Of a stretch of 64,000 nucleotides of DNA, positions 8,632-16,838 are shown piece after piece; within the stretch, counting starts at the first letter, position 1; each line of letters opens with the position of its first letter. Origin of the DNA: Psychrobacillus mangrovi (lineage in GTDB: Bacteria; Bacillota; Bacilli; Bacillales_A; Planococcaceae). The stretch lies in NCBI RefSeq assembly GCF_037104765.1, contig NZ_JBAWSY010000007.1, positions 62,001-126,000 of the forward strand, in the 5' to 3' direction. The notes under the pieces were generated by a model. It was given only the letters and a program-made list of their open reading frames with translations. It was not told the DNA's origin and made no database searches. A program made the translations under genes and the position numbers.

Positions 8632-8960
8632 CTTATCAAAACATCTTCACGGTACGTAACAGCAGTTCCTGTGGCAACACACATCATCATGCCTTCACGA
8701 ATTGTTTCAAAATCAAGATCAATCCCGATAACTACATTGGCACCTAATTTATTTGCAAGAACTTTCATATCTTCCAATGCAATTTGACGACCTTCTGATA
8801 ATTTATTCTCATAAGATGAACTTCTTCCCCCAACAATATCTGTCACAGATGCAAATAGATCCCGAACTACGTTTGCACCCATAATTGCTTCTCCACTCAC
8901 AATCCCATGATACGTTTCAATTGTTTTACCTTCTATTGTATCCGTTGTTGTTACTAGCAT
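8613..8960 (-). CDS. YbjQ/UPF0145 (DUF74) family protein
   Basis: A small cytosolic protein (115 residues from the chosen start) with the family landmarks GEAIMGANVVRD, DIVGGRSSSYE and LGANVVIGIDLDFE. Members form pentameric rings in structural genomics studies, but the cellular role is unknown; some carry heavy-metal or stress annotations with little evidence. The frame could begin at 8966, but that ATG abuts GGGAGGA, whereas the ATG at 8960 has ideal 6-nt spacing. It stands alone between the MFS gene and the oxygen sensor. Confidence 0.9.
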   Translation of the reverse strand: MLVTTTDTIEGKTIETYHGIVSGEAIMGANVVRDLFASVTDIVGGRSSSYENKLSEGRQIALEDMKVLANKLGANVVIGIDLDFETIREGMMMCVATGTAVTYREDVLIRSRKLL

Positions 8961-9036
8961 GTGCATTCCTCCCTCTACTATTTATTTTCACCATACAATA
9001 TTATTTTAAAATAGCATTTCCCAACTTATTAACAAT

Positions 9037-10323
9037 CTAGATTTGCTTAATAGTATTATCTAGTAGCTTTGCTGAATCTAAAATTTCAAGAGATGCATTT
9101 CCAATCGATTCAACAGCTGTAGTTAAGCTATTTATCTCTGTACCAACCACTTTTGATTCTGCAGCAACTTCTTTTATCATTAATGAAATATTAGAAAAAG
9201 CTTCTGCTGTTAGATTACTTTCTTCTAAGCCTAAATTAGCTAATTGTTGAATTCCCAAAATAGCATCCACAACTGTTCTTTGTGCCTCATTCGATTCTCC
9301 AACAAGTATATCTATTTGTTCCACTGAACTTTTTGTTTGTTCTGCTAGCTTTCGTACTTCCTCTGCAACAACTGCAAAACCCTTTCCATATTCACCAGCC
9401 CTTGCAGCTTCAATAGCAGAGTTCAAGGCAAGTAAATTTGTTTTATTTGCGATGTCTTTAACGATTTTCACCACAATAAGTATTTCTGTCGAAGTCTGAT
9501 TTAATTTATCAATCATATTAGACATAGAAGAAGTTTTATCAAATATTTCTTGGGTGTTATTTGTTAATGATTCAATAGTTTGTTTACCTTTTTCAGCAGT
9601 ACGAATTGTTTCAATAGAGGTTTCTATTCCATTCGTGACATCTTTCTTTAATGTGTTTGTAGTCCCTATCAGTTCTTCTACAGAGGTACTTGTATCAGAA
9701 GATTGATCTTCCAAAACATTTACAATACTTCCTAATGTATCTTTAATTTTCCCTCTAATCTCTTCTTGTTCTTCTCTTGATTTTTCTGCAGCATATCGAT
9801 CATATTCTTCCACAACCAATTGCTGTTCATAGCTTATAATCTTACTAATTGCATCAATGAAAATACGCTCTTTTTGCTTTGTTAGGTCCTTTAATAGAAT
9901 TTCCTGTATAAAGCTATTATGCAAATTATGACAAGCAGCTAAATACCATTTCGTTTCTAATCCAATATGTACATGCATTTTTGCTATTTTCTTTCTTCTA
10001 GTAATGTAATCATCGTCTATAACCCCATTAAACCATTCGGTTATGTGCTTTTGTAAGGTTTTTTCTAAACGCGCACGGGTGCTATTGGTACTTATTATTT
10101 CCACCAACTGAGGATTTTCCATTATGGAATCGTAGAAATAGCTTACTGCTTGGGAAATATAGTCTTCTAGATATAACTTCATTTCATTTAATGATTGAAG
10201 TACCTCCTTTGTTAATTTAATCAATTGAAGTTGACGCAAACTTTCTTCATCCACTACTGCCAATTCTCCTACAAAATCCTGCTTCACAGCTTCGACCTTT
10301 TTCCATTTATTAAAAAACATCAT
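9037..10323 (-). CDS. hemAT: HemAT-type globin-coupled aerotaxis transducer
   Basis: A soluble haem-based oxygen sensor for chemotaxis. The N-terminal globin domain (about 30-180) has a candidate distal Tyr in SYFYDSIMENP and the proximal His in MHVHIGLETKWY. The C-terminal half is a methyl-accepting signalling domain with the hairpin tip ANKTNLLALNSAIEAARAG that contacts CheA/CheW. No membrane segment is present. The frame extends to 10383, but AGAGGAAAG sits just ahead of ATGATG at 10323-10318, giving about 429 residues, close to B. subtilis HemAT (432). It probably steers cells along oxygen gradients. Transcription seems separate from neighbours. Confidence 0.9.
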   Translation of the reverse strand: MMFFNKWKKVEAVKQDFVGELAVVDEESLRQLQLIKLTKEVLQSLNEMKLYLEDYISQAVSYFYDSIMENPQLVEIISTNSTRARLEKTLQKHITEWFNGVIDDDYITRRKKIAKMHVHIGLETKWYLAACHNLHNSFIQEILLKDLTKQKERIFIDAISKIISYEQQLVVEEYDRYAAEKSREEQEEIRGKIKDTLGSIVNVLEDQSSDTSTSVEELIGTTNTLKKDVTNGIETSIETIRTAEKGKQTIESLTNNTQEIFDKTSSMSNMIDKLNQTSTEILIVVKIVKDIANKTNLLALNSAIEAARAGEYGKGFAVVAEEVRKLAEQTKSSVEQIDILVGESNEAQRTVVDAILGIQQLANLGLEESNLTAEAFSNISLMIKEVAAESKVVGTEINSLTTAVESIGNASLEILDSAKLLDNTIKQI

Positions 10324-10447
10324 CACTTTCCTCTTCTCTAATGAAAATAGTAAAAAAGACTCTCTCATTATATATGCTAGCAAATTAACGTTGTAATTAC
10401 AGTGACTTTTCTCACATATTTTTTATTATTCTTCAAAACTTAACAAA

Positions 10448-10478
10448 AAAACACGAAGGATTATAACCTTCGTGTTTT
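10448..10478. terminator. Intrinsic terminator after the esterase gene
   Basis: A 12-bp perfect stem, AAAACACGAAGG with its complement, and a 7-nt loop, 10 bp beyond the stop of the depolymerase-like gene. A and T runs on either side make it usable in both directions. Confidence 0.85.
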
Positions 10479-10488
10479 CGTAAATATC

Positions 10489-12246
10489 CTAATTGCTATT
10501 AATAATTAGTTTAGGTGCATAATCGACGGTTTCTCCTCCATAAAACTCTATGAAATTAGAGTTGAACCCTGCCGTAGTGTCAGCTTTTAATCGGATTTGT
10601 GTAGAACCGTTCAAGTTAATCTGAGACAAGTAATTACTTGGAATATTAATATCGATATATTCACCTTCTGCAGGCGTGACACTGCTTATATTAGATTGGG
10701 TAGCTGAATTGGCGTAATCTGATTGTTCGATAGTAGAACTACTTCCGAATACCCCAGTTTTAATGTCTAATCGGAGTAATGAAATTGTTCCTTGTTTCGA
10801 CTTAGGGTATAAACGAATTTTAGCAGATTCTATAGGTTCAGCTATTATGCTTGTATCAAAGGATAGAATTCCTCTATACGTATCTATATTATACATTCCT
10901 TTATCGCCAACCTTTATCGTCGCATTGCTTTTACCATCTGCAGTGTACTTTCCTACATACCCATCTTCATTCCCAATGGATGATATTGTAGTCTCATTAC
11001 CGGTGTCTCCTGTTTTAATAATATACACTTCAGTTTTGACCGATTCCGTGTTGCCATTATTGTCACGACTAAAGAATTTTAAAGTTGTGTTTTTTGTAAA
11101 TGTAAGCGATTGCAAATATATTGTCGAGTTAATAGTTGGTTGAGTTCCATCTGTAGTAAAATAGGTAGTTCCTTGTTTATTAGAAAGAAGCTCTACACTC
11201 ACAGAATCATTGTAAGTTCCACCACCTGGCGTTGCAGTTGTTATAGGTATGTCTACAGGGGGGTTTACTACTTCAGATTGAAAGAATTCCCACATCATTC
11301 GACTAGCATCAGGACCTTGAGGATCCGTATAGCTTCCTTGTGAACTTCCTCCAGACCATGCATGCCCCATATTTAGTATGTTTACTTTTTTCATCCAAAC
11401 TTTTTCATCCTGTGCCTTATAATCATATACCGTATAGCTTTTTCCTGATGGAACTTGTAAATTCTGAGTGTTATCCGCTTGATCATCTAGCCAGCCTTCC
11501 GCCCCAGTCTTCGCTAGGCTATTTGTTACTGCCCATTGGGAAATGACTTGATCACCATTTACTTTATTAACTGTGTAGTCAGAAGTTCCATGAAAAACGA
11601 TTACCTTCAATGGTTTAGCTCTACTTCCCATTGCGTTATAGGCATCTCTACCTCTTTGGATGGGATTTGGTCCACCACTAGACATTGCAGTAAATGCTTC
11701 GTTCATGCTAGTTGCCGCCTTATACTCTAAGCCTGCTCCAACTCCAATACCGGAAAAAATATCTGGGTACGTTGCGCCCATAATGACACTCATTGCAGCC
11801 CCAGCTGACAGTCCAGCAACATATACTTGATCATTCTGAATAGAATAATTCGATTTAATGGATTGCACCATGCCAGCTATTACGCTAGGCTCACCGCTTC
11901 CACGTGACTGATGGCTTGTTTCATACCAATTCCAGCATTTATTAGAGTTAGCGCTAGAGTTTTGCTCTGGATATAGCACAAGAAATCCCTTTTCCTCTGA
12001 AAGCGCATTCATTTTTGTCCCAGTTGAAAACTGAGTAGCATCCTGAGTACAACCATGTAACATAACGTATAGCGGGTAACTTTTACTAGAATCATATTGA
12101 CTCGGCACATATAACTTATAGGTCTTTCCTCCATACGTTCCAGAGATAAAACCTCCTGATGCTTTTGTAATAGAAGGAATACCGACAATAGAACTAATTA
12201 ACACTAGACAGAAAACAATTAGCCAAATTCTTTTGGTTCTTAACAA
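10489..12246 (-). CDS. Secreted PHB-depolymerase-type esterase with accessory domains
   Basis: A 585-residue exported hydrolase. Residues 1-29 are a signal peptide (cleavage after TKA). The esterase/PHB-depolymerase domain (about 30-325) has oxyanion-loop HGCTQDA, nucleophile Ser147 in GLSAGAA, probable Asp223 in HGTSDYTVN, and His295 in GHAWSGG. Residues 335-410 resemble a chitobiase/FN3-like C-terminal repeat (TTDGTQPT), and 425-585 form a beta-rich DNRLRE-like domain. Linked beta domains suggest polymer binding, so polyhydroxyalkanoate, cutin or feruloylated polysaccharide are candidate substrates. The start is TTG, eight bases after GGGG. It is monocistronic. Confidence 0.85.
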   Translation of the reverse strand: MLRTKRIWLIVFCLVLISSIVGIPSITKASGGFISGTYGGKTYKLYVPSQYDSSKSYPLYVMLHGCTQDATQFSTGTKMNALSEEKGFLVLYPEQNSSANSNKCWNWYETSHQSRGSGEPSVIAGMVQSIKSNYSIQNDQVYVAGLSAGAAMSVIMGATYPDIFSGIGVGAGLEYKAATSMNEAFTAMSSGGPNPIQRGRDAYNAMGSRAKPLKVIVFHGTSDYTVNKVNGDQVISQWAVTNSLAKTGAEGWLDDQADNTQNLQVPSGKSYTVYDYKAQDEKVWMKKVNILNMGHAWSGGSSQGSYTDPQGPDASRMMWEFFQSEVVNPPVDIPITTATPGGGTYNDSVSVELLSNKQGTTYFTTDGTQPTINSTIYLQSLTFTKNTTLKFFSRDNNGNTESVKTEVYIIKTGDTGNETTISSIGNEDGYVGKYTADGKSNATIKVGDKGMYNIDTYRGILSFDTSIIAEPIESAKIRLYPKSKQGTISLLRLDIKTGVFGSSSTIEQSDYANSATQSNISSVTPAEGEYIDINIPSNYLSQINLNGSTQIRLKADTTAGFNSNFIEFYGGETVDYAPKLIINSN

Positions 12247-12573
12247 TAAAACAACCCCTTTCCATTTTGTGTGACCAATCGTAAGGGATTAGAGTTACAA
12301 ATTAGTTACAAAAAGCTTCAATCCCGAGACATCAGAAGATTAAATTTTATTATTTTTTTGTGGTTTATAATAAATTTAAGATAACCCCAACTAATGATTT
12401 ATTAGGCTACAAATCTCCAAATAAACAAGGCAAATCGGCATCCCCCTTAGTCCTTCTAAAAACAATCCAATCAATCTGTTGTGAATTTGATTAGAATTTT
12501 TAGATATAGTACTAAATAGGTAATACTCTTTGTATAATAGTAAATATTCGGAAATTAAAAAGGGGATTTTGGA
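12247..12573. other. Intergenic region with paired AGTTACAAA repeats
   Basis: A 327-bp divergent region. AGTTACAAA occurs at 12293-12301 and again at 12304-12312, an 11-bp period (one helical turn), about 50 bp upstream of the esterase start. This looks like a tandem operator. A TATAAT box (12534-12539) with a weak -35 lies before the membrane protein gene on the other side. Nothing else is evident. Confidence 0.45.
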
Positions 12574-13134
12574 ATGCTTTATAATACCGTTCTATTTTTG
12601 CACATTTTAGGAGCAATTTTTATGTTTATAGGTGTGGGAATTACACTGTCTGCTATGATTGGGATGTTATATTCTAAAAAGATTGATGCAATATTTAATT
12701 GGTCAATATTAGCTGTTAAAGCAGATGGACTCCTACCATTCAGTACAATTTTAATCTTATTACCTGGATTTTATTTAGTAATTACCTCGTGGGGATGGGG
12801 AACTGCTTGGATAAATATCTCACTTACAGCCCTTGTAGCGATGATTTTTTTGGGACCTATTATAAATTTACGTCGTTTAAAAGCAATTTTAGAAATCGCT
12901 AAAAATGAATATGAAGCAAATATAACAAACCCGAGTACAGAGTTAGTGGATAAGATAAGAGATCGAGTTTTGTGGAATTCTATTTCAACCATGACAATGC
13001 TTGCTTTTGCCATCGTCTTTTTAATGACCGTCAAACTAGAAATTCTTGGTTCTTTAATTACTATAGCGATCGCTTTTGTTTTAGGTTTTATTGTGCCTAA
13101 GTTATTACTAAAAACAACGAAACATCTAGCTTAA
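12574..13134 (+). CDS. DUF2269-like integral membrane protein
   Basis: A 186-residue membrane protein with about five hydrophobic helices (roughly 5-27, 48-70, 75-97, 133-152, 157-176) and an early His in LFLHILGAIFMF, a pattern shared by small DUF2269/YqaA-type proteins of Bacilli. A loop of charged residues (about 100-130) is probably cytosolic. The ATG follows AAGGGG. The function is unknown. A bidirectional terminator separates it from the convergent pbuX gene. Confidence 0.7.
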   Translation: MLYNTVLFLHILGAIFMFIGVGITLSAMIGMLYSKKIDAIFNWSILAVKADGLLPFSTILILLPGFYLVITSWGWGTAWINISLTALVAMIFLGPIINLRRLKAILEIAKNEYEANITNPSTELVDKIRDRVLWNSISTMTMLAFAIVFLMTVKLEILGSLITIAIAFVLGFIVPKLLLKTTKHLA

Positions 13135-13198
13135 ATGCAATAAACAATCCATAATAGTAGTAATCTAGCCAAGTACTTAGTTCTCATGTAGATAAATA

Positions 13199-13244
13199 AA
13201 TGTCCCCTACTTTCTCTAAATGATTAGAAATAGTAGGAGACATT
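13199..13244. terminator. Bidirectional intrinsic terminator
   Basis: A long imperfect stem (AATGTC..CCTACT with AGTAGG..GACATT) followed by TTTTTT on the plus side and preceded by A/T-rich DNA on the other, between convergent genes. Confidence 0.75.
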
Positions 13245-13265
13245 TTTTCGTAATTCCTCAAAAAC

Positions 13266-14546
13266 TTATTGCTTAGCTACTTTTTTAGATGGAAGCATAT
13301 TGAATAATATATTTAAAATAATTGCAGTCATACTTCCTGCCACAATACCATTACTTGTTAAGATTTGAATGCTAGTTGGAAGTGCACCAAATAAATCAGG
13401 TACAACTGTAACCCCTAAGCCTATACCAATAGAACATGCAATAATCATAGAGTTTTCCTGAGATTCTGTAATGATTGTACTAAGCATTTTAATTCCTTGC
13501 GCTACAATCATACCAAACATCGCAATCATCGCTCCACCTAAAACAGATGTAGGAATAATCGTTGTAAGCGCAGCAATTTTTGGAATAAAACCAAGTGCAA
13601 TCAGCATCCCTCCAGTGATATAAATAACGTTTTTCGTTTTCACACCAGAGATTTGCAGTAGGCCAACGTTTTGTGAAAATGTTGTATATGGGAATGAATT
13701 GAAAATACCCCCAAGTAAAACGGCGATTCCTTCCGCACGATAACCTTTAGTTAAATCTTCTTTTTTGATTTTTTTATCAAGAATATCACCAAGTGCAAAA
13801 TATACACCTGTAGACTCAACTAAAGAAACGATCGCCACTAAAGTCATTGTAATAATTGGGGACCATTCAAAAGTCGGTGTTCCAAAGTAAAATGGTTGTA
13901 TCATATGGAAAATATCAGACTCCCTTACAGGAGTGAAATCCACTTTCCCCATAAATACTCCGGCAACTGTACCAGCAATAATACCTAGTAATATAGAAAT
14001 AGCTTTTATAAATCCAGTAGCAAATCGATATAACAAGACGATGAAAATTAATGTTCCAAATGCTAATGAAATATTTGGAATCGATCCAAAATCGCTTGCT
14101 CCTTGCCCCCCACCCATATTATTGATTGCAACAGGGATTAAAGTTATCCCAATAATAGTCACGACAGAACCGGTTACAACTGGTGGGAAAAACTTAACAA
14201 GCTTTCCGAAAAAGCCGCTTATTACAATTACAACAAGTCCTGAAACAATAATAGCGCCATAAATGGACGATACCCCATATTCAGCACCGATCGCTATCAT
14301 CGGGCCAACTGCAGTAAAAGTACAGCCTAAAACAACTGGTAGACCAATACCGAAAAAACGATTACTCATTACTTGTAAAATCGTAGCTACACCACACATT
14401 AATATATCTACTGCTACTAAATAGGTTAATTGCTCAGAATTAAGACCAATAGCTCCCCCTACTATAAGAGGTACAAGTATTGCTCCTGCATACATGGCAA
14501 GAAGATGTTGAATACCTAAAGCAGTATTTTGGATTGCGTTTTTCAT
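13266..14546 (-). CDS. pbuX: Xanthine permease (NCS2 family)
   Basis: A 426-residue membrane permease of the nucleobase-ascorbate/NCS2 family with about 14 hydrophobic segments, which imports xanthine by proton symport. Family marks include QHLLAMYAGAILVPL near the N-terminus, the GLPVVLGCTF region, and VESTGVYFALGD with the Glu needed for purine binding. Its ATG overlaps the xpt stop by 4 bp (ATGA), so it is translationally coupled and shares the guanine riboswitch. The arrangement matches B. subtilis xpt-pbuX. Confidence 0.96.
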   Translation of the reverse strand: MKNAIQNTALGIQHLLAMYAGAILVPLIVGGAIGLNSEQLTYLVAVDILMCGVATILQVMSNRFFGIGLPVVLGCTFTAVGPMIAIGAEYGVSSIYGAIIVSGLVVIVISGFFGKLVKFFPPVVTGSVVTIIGITLIPVAINNMGGGQGASDFGSIPNISLAFGTLIFIVLLYRFATGFIKAISILLGIIAGTVAGVFMGKVDFTPVRESDIFHMIQPFYFGTPTFEWSPIITMTLVAIVSLVESTGVYFALGDILDKKIKKEDLTKGYRAEGIAVLLGGIFNSFPYTTFSQNVGLLQISGVKTKNVIYITGGMLIALGFIPKIAALTTIIPTSVLGGAMIAMFGMIVAQGIKMLSTIITESQENSMIIACSIGIGLGVTVVPDLFGALPTSIQILTSNGIVAGSMTAIILNILFNMLPSKKVAKQ

Positions 14547-15130
14547 CGAGTTGATGCCTCCTCAAAAAATTCCACTTTCCCATTTGCTAACGATTTAATA
14601 TTAGCAAGAGAATCTACTCGGATCCCACGCTCTCGAATAATACCTCCACCTGTTTGGAAACCTTTTTCAATGACAATTCCAACACCAGCTGTCTTTGCAT
14701 TAGCTTGTTCAACAATATCAAGTAAGCCTAGCACTGCTTGTCCATTCGCAAGGAAGTCGTCTATGATTAAAACAACATCATCACTAGATAGGAAGTTTTG
14801 TGAAATTGATATATCATTTGTTTCATTTTTCGTGAAAGAATGCACTTTTGACGTGTATAAATTGTCTGTAAGAGTTAAGGATTTACGTTTTCTAGCAAAA
14901 ACAACAGGGACGCCAAGAGTCAAACCAGCGAACATCGAAGGAGCAATACCAGATGATTCAATCGTTACGATTTTAGTAATTCCTTCATCTTTATAACGAG
15001 TAGCAAACTCTTCTCCAATCGCTTGCATCAATTCTGGATCAATTTGATGATTTAAGAATGTATCTACCTTTAAGACATTTTCCGATAGAACTTTACCTTC
15101 TTGAGCAATCTTATCCTTTAATAATTTCAT
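14543..15130 (-). CDS. xpt: Xanthine phosphoribosyltransferase
   Basis: A 195-residue cytosolic enzyme that converts xanthine and PRPP to XMP for purine salvage. The PRPP loop is VLIIDDFLANGQA; a hood region follows KIVTIESSGIAPS. The open frame continues upstream to 15298, but that part is the riboswitch leader: the start at 15130 follows AAGGGG and gives the family's usual length. It is the first gene of the xpt-pbuX operon. Confidence 0.97.
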   Translation of the reverse strand: MKLLKDKIAQEGKVLSENVLKVDTFLNHQIDPELMQAIGEEFATRYKDEGITKIVTIESSGIAPSMFAGLTLGVPVVFARKRKSLTLTDNLYTSKVHSFTKNETNDISISQNFLSSDDVVLIIDDFLANGQAVLGLLDIVEQANAKTAGVGIVIEKGFQTGGGIIRERGIRVDSLANIKSLANGKVEFFEEASTR

Positions 15131-15173
15131 GTTAATTGAATCCCCTTCAAATGTATTTTTACTGAACACAAAA

Positions 15174-15227
15174 AAGCTCGAAGACATTAACCATCCATAT
15201 CTGGAGTGGAATAATGTCATTCGAGCT
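15174..15227 (-). terminator. Riboswitch-controlled terminator of xpt-pbuX
   Basis: On the minus strand AAGCTCGAA..GACATTA pairs with TAATGTC..TTCGAGCTT and is followed by TTTTTT. The loop side holds TTCCACTC (15204-15211), which is complementary to GAGTGGAA at the aptamer's 3' end; that pairing would form the antiterminator. Confidence 0.9.
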
Positions 15228-15292
15228 TGAAAATTTCGAATAGAAATAATAGAAATATCGACAAATTGTCCTATTTCTACGATTTCACTTCC

Positions 15293-15362
15293 ACTCATAG
15301 TCAGCTTATTTACGGTAAGCCGGTAGAAACTTGCAGGCCTTATTCCTGCGATTATACGAGTT
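15293..15362 (-). promoter_or_regulatory. Guanine riboswitch aptamer
   Basis: The conserved purine-riboswitch boxes are present: TATAATCGCAGGA, AAGGCCTGCAAGTTTCTACC, GGC..ACCGTAAAT..GCC-type P3, and GACTAT. The discriminating base in GACTAT is C, which specifies guanine/hypoxanthine rather than adenine. It lies about 165 nt ahead of xpt. Ligand binding should hold P1 closed and allow the terminator at 15174-15227. Confidence 0.97.
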
Positions 15363-15384
15363 AAATGCTATTAGAATATTTATC

Positions 15385-15412
15385 ATTATAGCACGAAAGA
15401 TATCAATTACAA
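15385..15412 (-). promoter_or_regulatory. Sigma-A promoter of xpt-pbuX
   Basis: TTGTAA, a 16-bp spacer and a perfect TATAAT on the minus strand, placing the transcript start about 20 nt before the aptamer. Confidence 0.8.
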
Positions 15413-15470
15413 CGACCTAGAAATATATTTAATAATTCATAAAATTATGTAGAAAGTTGTCAAATCGAGA

Positions 15471-15764
15471 TTACAAACTTCTTACTTTTAAAGACTTAAA
15501 GGTTTGTATAAAAGGATTCGGATCCTCCTGAATTTTATAGGAAAATACACCTTGATTTGTATGTAAATATAAAATACCTCCACCAAATGAAAAACTCTTA
15601 TGGGAAACATCATGAACATGTTGAAGCTCAAACTGATGACGAGCCGACTTGATTCCTTCCATACTCAAATGAAGCTCATATTGAAGCTCAATCTGTTTCT
15701 GCTGAAAATAAAAATCTATTTGTCGTTCAATTTCAATATAAACAATCGAATGCTCACTCAACAT
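15471..15764 (-). CDS. Small hypothetical protein, PH-like
   Basis: A 97-residue protein with a strong ribosome site (GGAGGGATGA before ATG), so it is probably real. It starts with a helix-rich segment (IEIERQIDFYFQQKQIEL) and continues with alternating beta strands including KSFSFGGGILYLHTNQGVFSY, reminiscent of bacterial PH-like domains. No signal peptide or membrane helix is seen. I do not recognise a named family. It is isolated between the purine operon and a perfect 47-nt palindrome. Confidence 0.6.
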   Translation of the reverse strand: MLSEHSIVYIEIERQIDFYFQQKQIELQYELHLSMEGIKSARHQFELQHVHDVSHKSFSFGGGILYLHTNQGVFSYKIQEDPNPFIQTFKSLKVRSL

Positions 15765-15843
15765 TCATCCCTCCAATACCACTATTTAGTGTACCATGCC
15801 CCAAAGAAAATATTCAAAGCACCACCCCAAAGGTATCGAAATT

Positions 15844-15890
15844 ATTACAGGAAGATTACTGGTGCCAGGCACCAGTAATCTTCCTGTAAT
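15844..15890. repeat. Perfect 47-nt palindrome with GGTGCCAGGCACC centre
   Basis: Two exactly complementary 23-nt arms flank a single central A; the centre GGTGCCAGGCACC occupies 15861-15873. The same centre recurs at 29940-29952, and a variant (GTGCCTGGCAC) at 27395-27405. It lies just past the stop of the PAS chemoreceptor and could end transcription or be a REP-like element. Confidence 0.75.
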
Positions 15891-15903
15891 CTATAGTTAT
15901 AAG

Positions 15904-16827
15904 TTATATTAGTTTGATGAATTCGGCTGTTTGGGCTTCTAGCTTTTCGGAGGCTTTGGAGATGTCATTGAATTCTTCTAATGCAATTCGAATTTCCTCT
16001 TGGCTTTTTTCTATGCTTGCTTGTGATTTCCCATTACTGATTGTTACTTTATCGACTTCTTTTGTTATTCCATCGATATTCTCACGCACTTCTACGATGG
16101 ATGCTTCCACTCTTGCTGCTAGCTTGCGAACTTCTTGAGCGACTACATTAAATCCTCTTCCATGTTCACCCGCACGAGCAGCTTCAATTGCAGCATTCAA
16201 AGCGAGTAGATTTGTTTGTGCAGCGATTTCTCGTATTGTTTGAACAATCCCTTTGATAGAATCCGCTTGCACTTGTAGATTACTTAACGTTACTGTGTTT
16301 TCACTAGAAACCGCAGCAATCTCATCAATTGTTTCTAATAATTCCTGGGATCTTTTAATACCTACTTCCGCACGAGTACTTAATTCTTCGGACATATCAT
16401 TTAGCTCTTCTGTCACAGCCATAATGGTTTGATGGCGATCGGTTACATTTGTAGCTACTTTTGTAACACCTAGTACCGTGCCTCTTTCACCAAATACCGG
16501 CATATAGGTTGCTTCAAACATGATGCTATTGCCTTTTGCATCTTTACGTTCTACTTTGTTTTGAATCGTCTTCCCACCAAATAATTCTCTCCAAAATGTT
16601 TCATATTCTGGGCTTTTTGCAAACGTTGCAAAACAAAAATCCCGATGGTTCATTTTCATTACTTGATCTTTTGTATAACCCAATTCGTTAGCAAAGTTAT
16701 CGTTTACATATGCTACATCCCGATTTAAATCAAAACGAATAATTGCTAAGTTTTTTTCTAAAGCATCCACCACTGCCATATCATTTACTTCTTCAACGTG
16801 TGAATAATTCATCCTATTTGCCCCCAT
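15904..16827 (-). CDS. Soluble PAS-domain methyl-accepting chemotaxis protein
   Basis: A 307-residue cytosolic chemoreceptor without membrane helices. Residues about 20-130 form a PAS domain (NDNFANELGYTKDQV, GTVLGVTKVATNVTDRH), which could bind haem, flavin or a small ligand. The short signalling domain has the tip AAQTNLLALNAAIEAARAGE. Such short PAS-MCPs resemble energy-taxis or Aer-like sensors. Two starts are possible (16827 or 16812). The gene ends shortly before the perfect palindrome. Confidence 0.88.
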   Translation of the reverse strand: MGANRMNYSHVEEVNDMAVVDALEKNLAIIRFDLNRDVAYVNDNFANELGYTKDQVMKMNHRDFCFATFAKSPEYETFWRELFGGKTIQNKVERKDAKGNSIMFEATYMPVFGERGTVLGVTKVATNVTDRHQTIMAVTEELNDMSEELSTRAEVGIKRSQELLETIDEIAAVSSENTVTLSNLQVQADSIKGIVQTIREIAAQTNLLALNAAIEAARAGEHGRGFNVVAQEVRKLAARVEASIVEVRENIDGITKEVDKVTISNGKSQASIEKSQEEIRIALEEFNDISKASEKLEAQTAEFIKLI

Positions 16828-16838
16828 ACCTTTCTCAA

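Noticed and set aside
15131..15298. N-terminal extension of xpt to 15298
   Set aside because: It covers the riboswitch aptamer and terminator; the start at 15130 has the ribosome site and normal length.
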